A stretch of 64,000 bases of DNA from Sialis fuliginosa (GCA_961205875.1 OY540813.1:29731001-29795000); one strand, 5' to 3'. Positions 24,761-35,837 are shown, counted from the first letter of the stretch. Numbers and translations are program-made. The notes: generated by a model from the sequence alone, not told the origin.

Positions 24761-25977
24761 TAATTTAAGTATGCACGTACTACTTTTTTTGAATTATCAT
24801 CCTACTCCACTAAAAATTCTGAAGTAACATATATACGAAAGATTTATTCATTCTGAAAGGAGGCTATAATGCAGAGACAAGTTATTGGTAGAACTTTTAT
24901 TAATCGAAAATATACTTCCCTTGTAAGAATGATTCAATTCCCTTTACAATATTTTACATGAAAGAAATACCAAAGAATATAATATATTACGCTTAGCATA
25001 AATGCCAAATCTATCTACAAAATATAAATTAAACATTAATGCTTAAACTATTGTATATTTTTACAAAATAAACCATATTTCAAAATATATAATTAATATA
25101 GAGCAAATATTTACTTATATTTTTTATATATTTTATAACAAATATGTCGATGATATTTGTATATTTTTTCGTGTAACTCGTATTCGTAACATACATAATA
25201 TATTCGATTTGTACGAAATTCATAAAATTCTCGCCGTATTTATTTTTATATATTTTTTTCCGTGCGGGTAAAAAGGAAACAAATAAAATAGTAATAATAT
25301 TTTAACTAATTAATCAATATCTCAATATAAATAATAGATTTTTAATTTAAAAACGCTCGTTCGAATATTCTTTTATTACTACCCAACAACAGTACCCTGC
25401 GGTCTGAATTCCACAAACACGTATTAAAACATGAATATAGATTCCATATTGACTTATTTAAACGCACACATATCAAATACACAATCAAACGTTTGCCGTT
25501 TCACGTAACTATCAATTTTATACCACAAAAGGCATATTTGCGATGCACAAATACATTCCTGCATATGGAACAAATGTTTATAAATACGTAACGTGACCTG
25601 CATTATAAATAAGGGTTTCACAGAATAATAATAATAATCCATGTGTGACGAAAATATGTATGTGTATATCCATGCAACGTGTGGACAAATAATCGGAATA
25701 ATCCGTTACATTTACTATTACTAAATCAAGAAGTTTCTGACAGAAAAATCTTTTCAATGTATGTATGTGTTTTATCCACTTTCGTCGACGTTGGAGGGAT
25801 TTATTTTGCTCGGCTGTGTTTATGTTTATTCATTATTCTATACTGTAGTCGGAAATGTATACAAATATTGAAAACGCAGTTAAACTTGAAGCAATGGCGC
25901 TACGTTTCAAGGGTTCAACAGATTTGAAATAATTTAATAGTTTTCTTTAAAACTTTTGTGTACTTACATCTTGACAT
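24761..25977. other. no gene recognised
   Basis: AT-rich, no exon or bounded repeat recognised. Confidence 0.5.
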
Positions 25978-26825
25978 CTATACCTTTTACAGTATAAATT
26001 TACACTTATGAAACAAACTTTCACATTAACGTAAACAGATTTCACACAAATGAAATAAAATTTCACACTAACGGAAACTGATTTCGCACAAATGAAATAT
26101 AATTTCACATTAATGAAAACTGATTTCACACAAATGAAAACAGAATTAACATATAGGACAATTAATTTATCAAGTGTGAAATTAATATAAAAAAAAAGTT
26201 TTTTATTCCTTATAATATTAAATATACATGTTAATTATATCACATTTCAATAAGGTCTTCCTGGCGCAATGATGCAGCATAATATCGTTCTACATGGTTT
26301 GCATATCCAAGATGTTATGAAATCTCTTAAATTGCCACATTAGTAATGTTTTTTTTAAGGAGTTCCTTTAAGCCGTTAGTAAAATGACATATCCAGGGAA
26401 GCATGTAGGCATATTGAATTATACATGTGCTAACAATCAAGCACAAATCATTTTAAAATTTTGAATGCGTGTTTTGGAAGCCATTGCTCCATGTCGAACG
26501 ATATTATGCTGTATCATTGTACCAGGACGATCTTATTAAATTTTGTGGGATTTGGTTAACCCCTGTGTAGGGTCCTTTAGTTAATATAATAGGAAATAAA
26601 AAACCTTTAAGCATGTATTATTTTGTTAAAAAATTAATTTTCCTGTAATATGTGAATTCTGTTTTCATTTGTGTGAAATCAGTTTTCACTAATGTGAAAT
26701 TATATTTCATTTGTGCGAAGTCAGTTTTCGTTAGTGTGAAATTATATTTAATTTGTGTGAAATCTGTTTTCGTTAATGTGAAATTATGTTTAATAAGTGT
26801 GAATTTATACTGTAAAAGGTATAGT
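25978..26825. mobile_element. foldback element with repeated arms
   Basis: About 848 bp bounded by CTATACCTTTTACAG and its inverse. Each arm (about 170-180 bp) is built from roughly four to five diverged units containing a TTTCACACTAA / GAAACTGATTTCACACAAAT motif, a layout seen in Foldback-type transposons. A second inverted pair around GCATAATATCGTTC lies inside, at about 26252-26296 and 26489-26535. The frames translating as repeated 'KSVFVNVKLYFIC'-like units in both arms are products of the repeat units, not genes. Confidence 0.7.
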
Positions 26826-26832
26826 GGACAAA

Positions 26833-27015
26833 TGCAAATCTAAACACCTGTTTTAACGACTATCATAACAGAATTTTTTATTTTCTACATTAACCTCATG
26901 GTGTTGTTTTCTTTACATGGTGCGCGTGCATTGTTGCATGCAACACATTTCGTTGCTGTTGCATTGTTAAAATTACACCCTGAACGCGCCTAAAGAAGTA
27001 TAACAACAAAAATTT
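26833..27015 (+). repeat. dispersed repeat, family L, copy 2
   Basis: Contains CTATCATAACAGAATTTTTT, the GCGCGTGCATTGTTGCATGC segment and the GCGCCTAAAGAAGTATAAC end also found at 48985-49175. It directly follows the foldback element. Confidence 0.6.
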
Positions 27016-27343
27016 AGTATATATATTTATTTATTTTTTATTTGATGTCTCATCTACCTCGTCTAACACTTCTTTCGTATGTAAATTCTTGATTAGATTT
27101 AAAATACATATTGATTGTAGTGATTATATAATTTATTACAACTCTTCATTTGATTTATTTTTTAATGTTTTGAACTCCAAAATATATATATCTATAATCT
27201 ACATATATTCTATATTATGTTTTGATATTAGTCATATAAGATACATATGTGTTTACAATTTAATAGCAGGTATTAATTATCAATAATAAAAAATATATAT
27301 TTGAAATATTATTATACATATGATACGCTTGAATTGATAGGTA

Positions 27344-27685
27344 GGGGAGAGTGGGGTAATGACGAACGCAGGGTAATTGCAAAACCGATAGTTGGGCATA
27401 CGTCTAGTATCAGACCATTAACGGTCATTGTAGATCATGCTCACAGTACAAAGTACGCTTAATTTCATTTTTATATCATATTTCATCTATTTTTTTATTA
27501 AAATAAAAACCATGCAATAACTGTTATGTAAATAATATAAATTTAATATTTTATATTTTATTAAAATTGATACTGAAAATGTATAACTAATATATTATTT
27601 AATAATAATACACATTGGTTTCATACCCAAGTTTTTAATTTATTTGGTTTCTCACTAAGGTGTTTTTAATTACTCCACTCTCCCC
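27344..27685. mobile_element. TA-flanked MITE, GGGGAGAGTGG ends
   Basis: A 342-bp element with terminal repeats GGGGAGAGTGGGGTAA / TTACTCCACTCTCCCC and TA on each side. Its right half recurs at 49362-49522 and, truncated, at 28418-28570. Mariner-type target. No transposase. Confidence 0.7.
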
Positions 27686-28570
27686 TACTGCGCCAAGTTA
27701 GTTCTAAATTAAATAATAATATCGTAGACTATAGATCGTAAAAACAGAACCGAGTCAGTAGCTGGTGTCACAGCTACATACATACATACATATGTAATGT
27801 ATGTTCACTCATTTTTCGTAGGGTCAACTGGGGTAAAAGTGAAACAAAATACAAATCTTTCATGTTTTTTGACAGTTAACAATACAAATTCATACTTTAA
27901 TTTTTTCTACTAGATGCGCTTATGAATAACCCTTTTAAATACATACGTCATTTGAACTGTACGATACAACACGGACTTTTAAAAGTGTGTTTCATTTTTA
28001 ACCTCTAATTTGGGAAAAAGTGAAACAGGCCTCTAATGGAAAATATTTCTCGAAAAATTAAAAGAAAAACTACAAAGGCAACTGTGATTTATCTTCTTTG
28101 TGGCATATCAATGTGAAATTGTAACTTTAATTAATTTCTGAGCTATACAGTGCAAAGAATTAAAATTTAATTCACACGTTTTGACATCGACTAACAGGGA
28201 AATCTGTAGGGGTGACACATCACTTATTAGGTGATTTATATTTTCAGATCGCTTTAACAAACCCTTAATGATGATGTCAGTTTTTAAAATTCTTCTATAA
28301 ACAAATTAGTGTTTTAGTTGCAAGCTTGTTTTACTTTTACCCCATTTTTTTGGTATTTCATATTTACCCCGTTCGACCCTACGTGTCATTAAATAAATAA
28401 GAGTTCTTCGGAATTATTTATATTTTATTAAAATTAATACTGAAAATGTATAACTAATAGATTATTTAATAATAATACACAATACATACATATGTATATT
28501 GGTTTCTTACTCAGGTTTTAATTTATTTGATTTCTCCCTTAGGTGATTGTAATTACCCCACTTATCCCTA
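27686..28570. repeat. family K segment split by a MITE
   Basis: The 27686-27820 segment (with GAGTCAGTAGCTGGTGTCAC) and the 28380-28415 segment (TAAATAAATAAGAGTTCTTC) are contiguous in the paralogous copy at 49523-49700. They are separated here by the mariner-like MITE at 27821-28379. A further partial copy of the 27540-27690 block follows at 28418-28570. Confidence 0.75.
27821..28379. mobile_element. mariner-like MITE, family M, copy 3
   Basis: The best copy of the family: 559 bp, left end GGGTCAACTGGGGTAAAAGT, right end read inward GGGTCGAACGGGGTAAATAT, TA on both sides. It is inverted relative to the 10812 and 18671 copies. The paralogous site at 49658-49659 has a single TA and no insert, which proves mobility and sets the element boundaries. 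No intact transposase. Confidence 0.9.
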
Positions 28571-28725
28571 AATACATAGATATTAATAAAACACAGAAAT
28601 TTACCTCTAAAAGCACTCCCTAACTCCGAACACAAAAATCATGTAATTAAATAAAACCAATACAGTTGTAATGCAATCCCTTTTATTGTTTCCATTTACT
28701 AATAACGGTTTTTCTCTTGTTTCAG

Positions 28726-28808
28726 GTGCTGGTTTAACAACAATTGAAATAATAATGACATTAACGAAATTTCATACCGCAACGAATCGTAATAACATTT
28801 AAACAAGG
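28726..28808 (+). other. possible 5'-UTR exon (speculative)
   Basis: A strong acceptor-like stretch precedes this segment: TTTACTAAT as a branch-like motif, then TTTTTCTCTTGTTTCAG. The segment then runs to AAACAAGG|GTAATG, a usable donor. It contains only a 15-codon ORF. It lies in one of the few stretches without repeat homology in this window and 3.9 kb upstream of the receptor start, so it could be a non-coding upstream exon of that gene. Splice-like motifs arise by chance in 64 kb, so confidence is low. Confidence 0.2.
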
Positions 28809-28944
28809 GTAATGCGGTAAAACCAATATCCGCTCATAATGTTTTTGATTAATTTATAGATTGTCTTTGATGGTGGTACCCAAACATTTGCACACATTTT
28901 CACTCAAATTATTTAATTTTTTTTGACGATTAAAAGTTTTAAAT

Positions 28945-29110
28945 ATGGATCTTGGCTTATGAATGTAAGCCGCGTCGATTTAGTCGTGTTTTTGGCCAAA
29001 GTTTCATCACACATTTCTGTGGACATCCTCAGAGCTCTTCTAAAACAAAATTTGGCCGATTACACGACCAAATCGACGCGGCTTACACCCAGAAGCTAAT
29101 ATCCATATCA
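28945..29110 (-). repeat. palindrome with hammerhead-like core
   Basis: Arms starting GTAAGCCGCGTCGATTTAGT (28965-29003) pair with 29051-29086. The minus-strand loop contains CTGAGGA, a stem-loop CACA-GAAA-TGTG and GAAAC (29001-29032), the order of a hammerhead ribozyme core. Hammerheads are known in Penelope-like retroelements of arthropods. The short open frame here (28952-29140) is a shadow of the palindrome. Function and class are unproven. Confidence 0.45.
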
Positions 29111-31043
29111 AGATCATCGCGAAAGCCTCAAGATTTGTAAAGAGTTTTGAATGTATATATAATTATTATTATAATCTATACATCCACTGCAGATATACAT
29201 TTTTCTCACTGTGTCTATTTCTTTGTGAGATTTTTTAATGAATCTTCATTCCCGAAGTTCGACGCCATATTGTCCTTTCTAACTCTCTCATAATTTTTTA
29301 TGCCTCTGACAATTGAATTAGACTTTTATTTGTCTCCTCCGTTTCTCTCCAATGTTGTTTTTTCTCCAAATTCTTCGTTTCACAATGTTTAAAAAAAATA
29401 TGAATTGAATAATTTTATTTGAATTTGTAAAAAAAATCGATTAAAAATAAATGTAACATTTTTAGTTTTTAATACAACAAATTATCTGATGATGTAAAAT
29501 GGGTAATGTTGTATGTAAACTAAATTCTACACATATCTTCGTATATGTCTTGAACTGTGCCATATTCGTAGTTCGTTAGTAAAAATTGAATTTGAATTAT
29601 AAAAGTTACGTGATTTATTGGAAAAAGTTTTTAATGGAACAAAATTTCCCAAATCAATTCGTGGAATAAATCAAGGAATTAAATAGAATGAATCAAGTAT
29701 GTAATGATTTATAAAAAATATTGCGTCACAAAATATTTGATGTAGAAATTTTTATCATTGCTATGTAAATATTGCAATGTATAATTTATCAATGAATGTT
29801 GTATTACAATTACTTCTAAATATTTTACATCCTATCTTTTGTAACTTTTCAATATTGACGTTTTAATTACACGAATTTGTACACAGTATCAAATATTAAT
29901 TTAACAGTCTAAAAAATACTTTCATACTTTTTGTCATACCAAACAAAGTAAATAACATAAAATTGATAAACATAAGTTTTGAGAACTGCTAGTTTGGCAT
30001 TAAAGCTCATTGCATATTCGTATTGTCAATATTTATTCCAAAAACATAACATTTTCTAATTAAATGTCAAATATTATCCTCTGATTTGATAGATATTTTA
30101 ACAAATCATGCGTTAAACTAATTATTATTAATTATATATTTTAAAAGCATTTTCCCACTTAACCAATTAAAAGATTTGATAAAAATGTTAAAGTTCCAAG
30201 ACACCAGATTTTTTTCCTAATTCACATCTGTTTCTAACAACGCGAAACAAGTAAAAGAAAATAAAGAAACATGTGTACAACTTTTTACAAACTTAAAGGA
30301 TTAAACAAAACTTTAAAAAGTATATTCCTTTGGCTTTTTTATGTTCTATTTGATACAAAACACACAAATCAAATATCATCCAAACTAAACAATACAAAAT
30401 ACAGTAGAACTTCTATTAATAGTAAATTTAAATTAATTTTTTTATAAAATTTGTCTTCAGGCTGCAGCCACATGTATTACTCGTACTACAGCCAGTATAG
30501 AAATTTATACAATTAATTCAAATCTAGCTAGCCAGACGACCAGTATTTTGTAGAATTTTCTATATAGTTTGCAGTAAATACTGCTTTTGTATGTGCAGGC
30601 AGCTTTATGACTAGCTTCCGGGCTGTTATTCACTTTTTCATAAGTATTTCAAAAACACTTCTAAAAAAGACCGACATAAGAATTAAACGTTAAAAAAAGA
30701 AATACGACTAATTCATATGGACAACAGTCACGAAAGATTACAGAAGAAAACTTAAGATATACGTTTTACTGTATTTGTGAATCGTTTAACAATAACAGTG
30801 GCGTAGAAATAAAATGTATTTATTTATTATATATTATATATTAATAATATCAGTTGGTGCCATATTTCTAATGTCGAAACCGTATTCAAATATGAAAAAT
30901 GAAATAAATCAAAGTTACTAGAAATTTTGTTATATGGAAATATATTGGGTAAAACAATCTTCTGTTTGGTAACATCTTACATAGTACTATGAAACTAAAA
31001 TCACACAAATCTTGGATTCATCTTAAAATATTTGTTGTATAGT
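29111..31043. other. no gene recognised
   Basis: AT-rich sequence. No exon, bounded repeat or RNA gene was recognised. Confidence 0.5.
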
Positions 31044-32269
31044 CAGAACTGTCACAAGTATTCAGTGAAAGTACTTGAAGTACAAAGTATTAAGTAATTT
31101 GTGTTATTTTCAAAAGTATTTGAAGTAAGTACTTCAAGTACTTTACTTGTTAAAATCAAGTATTGAATTCAAGTATTATGAAAAATTACTTTGGGTATTA
31201 AGTACTACAAGCTATTTATTTTTATGTGAAGTACAAGAGCTGATGACATATTTTTCTGTCCCATCTGAGCACTAGGCAGACTTTCGTTTATTCATGTGTT
31301 GTACATCATGGGAAAAATAGTCCCAACATCTACACCCGAGGATAAAGGGGTTTAATTCCTTAGTGAACATGTAAAGAAAAAGTGCATTTTTACCCCATGT
31401 GAGCACTAATAAAATCACCACAGGGAGTTAGCTTATGAAAAGTTAGATAGTGAAAGTGCATTGGGCAGACGCGTAGGGTGGGGATAAGGGGCAGGCAGAT
31501 GGACTCAAAGATGCAATTTTTTTTAATTGTCTCATTTGAGTATTGATGAATTTTGGAAGGATGGGCAGTTTATGATCTGCCGGTGACCGTACAAACAATT
31601 GCAGATGCATAGGATGGGGATAAAGGGCGGGCAGACGCGCTCAAACATGCAATTTTTTAAATGAAAATTGTCTCATTTGAGTATTGCTGAATTTTTTGAA
31701 GGATGATAGGTTTTGATCTATAGATGACCGAAAAAAAACAGGCAGACGCGTAGTGTGGGGATAAGAGATGAGCAGACGCAATTGAAAGTGTTATCCTAAT
31801 TTTTTAACTGGGTTGTTTTGTAATTTTTTGTTTGCTGGAAGTTGTCCGCAATGACTCTCTGGATAACACATAAGTTCTTTGAAAATACATTTTTTTTACC
31901 CCCCAACTAACGTGAAAAGGAAAAATTTCATTAATATGAAAATCTAAAACAAAATATAAAAGGTGTAAAAAAGTAGGCGCAGAATTTTTTTTTGATTATA
32001 TTCTTTTTATTCTATGTAATAAACAAAAACAAAAAATAAATAAATAAAACAGAACTCTTTGGGATTTGAACTTAGGACCTTGGGACTTTGACTTTTGTAA
32101 ATTTATAAATTTCAGCAAAACGGTTTTTAAATGATACGAACAAGTTTTGGAGCACCACCTCATATACATTCTAAATAAAATAACAAAAATTACTTGATAC
32201 TTCAAGTACTTTCACTTATTACTTGGTACTTTTTCTTCAAGTACCTACTGAGTACTTGTAACAGCTCTG
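31044..32269. mobile_element. hAT-like element, AAGTACTT-rich ends
   Basis: About 1226 bp, with ends CAGAACTGTCACAAGTA and, read inward from the right, CAGAGCTGTTACAAGTA. Both terminal regions are crowded with AAGTACTT / TACTTGAAGTAC motifs. CAGARCTGT ends suggest hAT, but the flanks do not show a clean 8-bp duplication. The interior holds a tandem repeat of about 140 bp (31465-31800). It ends about 350 bp before the receptor start codon. Confidence 0.65.
31465..31800 (+). repeat. tandem repeat, about 140-bp period
   Basis: The motif CAGAYGCRTAGGRTGGGGAT begins near 31465, 31603 and 31743, each time followed by GGGCAGACGC- or TGCAATTTTTT-type and CATTTGAGTATTG segments. About 2.3 units, diverged. 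It is inside the hAT-like element. Confidence 0.65.
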
Positions 32270-32502
32270 GTCTCTTACCCCTAAAAAATAATATAACATC
32301 CCACCAATAATGAAATTGTTCTTTCGATATTTGCTATACGATTCAATATTAGGATACTTCCAAAAATATTAAAATAATTATAAATATCATTAAGTATATT
32401 GTTTCTATAATTAGTGATTTGTGCACCCAAAAAAACTACGTCACTGAATCTTGTTTACAAATAATCAAAACATTTACATCGAACCCCAGTGTGTGTATTC
32501 AG

Positions 32503-32616
32503 GCGCATCATAAACAAACAATGCAGAGTGAATTAAATCCAACGACTCCAAATAAACTTATTACAACAATAATACAAAACAATACCGAGATCTGAGTAAA
32601 ATAGCACATAGAAAAA
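32503..32616 (+). promoter_or_regulatory. tachykinin receptor 5' UTR with uORF
   Basis: An uORF of 24 codons runs from the ATG at 32521 (context AAACAATG) to TGA at 32595, and ends 21 bases before the main ATG. Such an uORF could lower translation of the receptor. A weak acceptor (GTGTGTATTCAG, ending 32502) could begin the exon here, but the true 5' end of the transcript cannot be set from sequence. Confidence 0.4.
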
Positions 32617-32902
32617 ATGAGTTCGAACGAATCGGTAGTGCTTAATGTCAGTCTCGATGCCAAAATGGCGGAAGAAATGGAAACTACTACATTCTTCAAT
32701 ATGTCAGACGTTTCCGGTACGTGGGGTAACGGAAGTGAGAACGCGACCGTTCACATGAACTACATATTACCAGTATGGAGACAGTTGATATGGAGCTTTC
32801 TTTTTTCCGTAATGGTTATCGTCGCAACCGGAGGTAACCTCATTGTCATATGGATTGTCTTGGCGCATAAGAGAATGAGGACGGTGACGAATTATTTTTT
32901 AG
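32617..32902 (+). CDS. tachykinin receptor, first coding exon
   Basis: This exon encodes the start of a tachykinin/neurokinin-type GPCR (TkR99D/NKD-like), a plasma-membrane receptor that in insects binds tachykinin-related peptides and signals through G proteins. The exon encodes 95 residues plus one base. Residues 1-52 form the extracellular tail with sequons at N4, N10, N28, N38 and N42. TM1 spans about residues 56-81 and holds the GGN motif (N74 is position 1.50). [11 protein letters not shown] is the first intracellular loop and start of TM2. The start has a good context (GAAAAAATGA); M17 is a weaker alternative. Translation stops five bases into the intron, and G|GTAAGT at 32902/32903 is a consensus donor. 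A phase-1 junction would restore the valine that begins the family's VNLS motif. No later exon was recognised. Family assignment is strong; the subtype (99D versus 86C) is probable only. Confidence 0.88.
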
Positions 32903-33383
32903 GTAAGTAGCTTATTTTTATTTATATTGCAGGAAAATTAAACTTGTGGTGTGCTGTGGTAGAAATCTGTTTTATAAATAGCCAGCATTAATGAGTAAAT
33001 GTTCACGTACCAGCAGTAATTTCGAGTTGAATGAAAGGTTTTAGTAACCAGTTGTATAGTAACTAAACTTTAGTTAACAAGCTGAAAACAGTTAATGACA
33101 TTTCTAGTTACCAGCGACTTAACTCCTCTGGTGGTGATACTAAGTCTAACAGATTTTTTAAATAATATTTTCATAAATAATACTGAAAGTAACATAGAAA
33201 GACAAATATTACAATGAAACAAACAATAAAAATAAATTGTTACCACCCTCCACTACATTTTTTTAATTCTGTGAGACCATCGCCGCAGGGTCAAACTGAA
33301 ATATTAAGCAAAATTTTAATGTAAGTAGAGATTATTAAAGTTCAATATTTAGCACCATTTAACAAAATTATTACATTAAACTT

Positions 33384-33805
33384 CCCGGGAAAAAATTTCA
33401 GATCTGAAGTGATCTCGGTTGATCTTCATTTTGGAACAAATCAGATCTTTGTAGATCGTTGTAGATCGTTGTAGATCTTTGCAGATAGTTGTAGATCTCT
33501 GTAGATCTTTGTAGATCGTGATCTTTGCAGATCGTTGTAGGTCTTTACAGATAGTTGTAGATCTTTGCAGATCGTTATAGATCTTTGCAGATCGTTGTAG
33601 ATCTTTGCAGATAGTTGTAGATCGTTGTAGGTCGTTGCAGATCTTTGTAGATCGCTGTTGATCTTTGTAGATCGATGCAAATCTTTGCAGATCGTGATCT
33701 TTATAGATCGTTCTAGATCTTTGCAGATCGTTGTAAATCTTTGCAGATCGTTGTTGATCTTTGTAGATCGTTGTACATCTTTGCAGATCGTCGTAGATCG
33801 TGAGA
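33384..33805. repeat. MITE end fused to GATC minisatellite
   Basis: 33384-33435 matches one end of the MITE at 8174-8373 (CCCGGGAAAAAATT then AGATCTGAAGTGATC). From about 33436 it becomes an array of about 37 units of 10 bp alternating GATCTTTGTA/GATCTTTGCA and GATCGTTGTA, to 33805. Overlapping open frames on both strands, with repeating 'YNDLQRSTKI'-like peptides, are consequences of the repeat and not genes. No second MITE end follows. Confidence 0.75.
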
Positions 33806-35283
33806 TTGAAACGTATTGTTTGTATTTTAATCAATTTAAAAAAAATATGTGTAATTGTTATTTTAACAATACGGGCCTTCATTATCACTTAATACGTCTC
33901 TGGACTTTTTTTCATTTTATTAAATTTAATAATAATATCTTATGTTTCTATGCTGTATTAACAGTAAATATTGAATTTTTCTGTTTCGCTACTTATGGTA
34001 TTCATTATAGAAAATCGTAAATATCTCGACTCCTGTGCTAGATAGAGGGTTGTTTTGCCCTCCACATCCCTAGTATCCCGAAGTATTTTTCCCGTTGGAT
34101 CGAATGAGACCAATTACAACCCTTCATCTGTGACAGAGGGTGAGTTGTGAATTTATTTATTAATTTAATACACGGGCCTCAAATATCATTCAATACGTTT
34201 CTGTACAATTTTTTTTAATTGATTAAATTATAAACAAGGTTTCTATATAGTATATGTGTATTTCTTATTTAAGGTAGACAAAATTTTATTTATGAATAAG
34301 TACATATTATTATGTATGTAGCCTTTATCCCACTACCTATAGTCTGTTTTCTTGAGATCATCATTCTAATAACAGTTTTCCTATTCATATCGTGTCCCTG
34401 CAAAAAGGAAGTAATAGAGTAGGAAGATGTCCAACTGATTAGACATCAAATTAAAAAAATTAGTAATTTCATATTTCATGTATTCATCTATGTACATTAC
34501 ATTTATTTTAACATTTAGCGATTCAGCTATTCAAAAATAATTATGGTAGTGTAGAGGTAAACATTTTATAAATAATACAAAACACGCAATTAAATGTTGA
34601 AAAATAAATTAAATGTAGGTCTGTATGGTAAACAACTTGATATCAGTAGACATAATATACACATTGGGACATTAAAAACAAAATAAATTAATGTACCCTG
34701 AGCAAATACAATACAATAAACATTTACTACATACATTAATAGAGTTGTGTTTCACATTCAATTTTATTTTATGTATATCTACTTTAATAACATTTTTTTA
34801 CAAAAAAAAACTTGTAAATGTAAAATTATTACATACCGGGTGAATGTCTTTTGTCTCGTGACATAGTACTCTGAAACTATAAATCACACAAAATTATAAT
34901 GATTTAAAAAAAATTGTCGGTTTTAATAATTAAAATTTCAAATATTTCCCTTAGTAATTCTTTTTAGTAACCTCCTAGTAGTACATTGAAAACAACGGTA
35001 TCCGAAGAGGCATATTTTATATTGTTTTTGAATCCACCAATCATCTAAACAGATTTTCAATGGATTATTTTTTGTATTGATTTTTTTACTTACTTGGTAA
35101 CTACTGGCTCAAAAAATCTGAAAAAAATTGGCAATGAGGCTTTGGGGAGACTACCAACGATAAATACTAAGTCAACAATATCATTTCAAATTTTGGAGAA
35201 ATGGGAGGGGCGTCATAGAATTTTTTATTTATTTATTTATATCTAGACATGTGTGTGGTGTTAAAATGTAGATCTCAATTAGT
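33806..35283. other. intron, fragments of dispersed repeats
   Basis: Two diverged fragments with a GGGCCTTCATTATCACTTAA-type block (about 33870 and 34165) also occur at 44970 and 45080. A CGTAAATATCTCGACTCC motif at 34016 is shared with 10535, 46803 and 53847. An AGATCTCAATTAGTA block at 35268 recurs at 56088. No exon recognised. Confidence 0.4.
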
Positions 35284-35291
35284 AAAATATG

Positions 35292-35628
35292 CAGCGGCGT
35301 AGCGAGGGGGGGCAAGGTGGTCTATCATGCCCCGGGCGCTACTTACAGAAGGGCACCAAATGGCTCTGAACCTGTTGAACCGCATAGCATAAACACAATT
35401 TACAAAGGCCGGAATATGCAACTGAAGACCTTTTTTTTTTTTTTTTAGTCGTGAAAATGTAGAATGTATTTAATAAATAAGATTAGAGAAATTAATAACT
35501 GTGAAGACTTTCTTTTTTTTGTTTATTTTTTATTTATTATAAAATTATTATTATTATTTTTAAATTATTTTTGGGGGCGCCAAAAAGATATCGTGCCCCG
35601 GGCGCCAATTATGCTTGCTACGCCACTG
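35292..35628. mobile_element. hAT MITE with perfect TSD
   Basis: A 337-bp element with ends CAGCGGCGTAGCGAG and, read inward, CAGTGGCGTAGCAAG. An exact 8-bp duplication AAAATATG lies on both sides (35284-35291, 35629-35636). CAGNGGCGTAGCNAG is a well-known hAT end. GCCCCGGGCGC occurs in both arms. No transposase. Confidence 0.9.
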
Positions 35629-35837
35629 AAAATATGACCCTAATTTTAAAAATCACCTGTGGCTCCAAACAATCTACGAACTCTTATGGCATACACCCGT
35701 GTATGTATTGGCCGAATTTTTCATCAATTCAAGTAAAGAAAAAAAAAACTTGAGCCGATTGACTTTTCATATTTTCTGTCTCAAAACTAATACATATCTA
35801 GTGCTTGCATTCAAAGGAAAAAAATATGTCTTATAAC

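Noticed and set aside
26652-26843. Repeat peptide ORFs (25947-26129 minus and 26652-26843 plus)
   Set aside because: They are the two inverted arms of one foldback element read in equivalent frames.
29838-31000. Coding exons in the 29-31 kb stretch
   Set aside because: No stretch of codon-biased open frame or recognisable peptide was seen. Composition is like the surrounding AT-rich DNA.
32503-32503. Firm exon start at 32503 for the receptor
   Set aside because: The acceptor-like TGTGTGTATTCAG is weak and a promoter further upstream is equally possible. It is given only as an option.
33436-33805. CRISPR-like array
   Set aside because: Units are contiguous 10-bp tandem words with no unique spacers. 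It is a minisatellite in a eukaryotic intron.
33376-33888. 170-aa minus-strand ORF of repeating 'YNDLQRSTKI'-like units
   Set aside because: It is produced by the 10-bp GATC minisatellite, which is open in several frames on both strands. No conserved domain; not a repeat protein gene.
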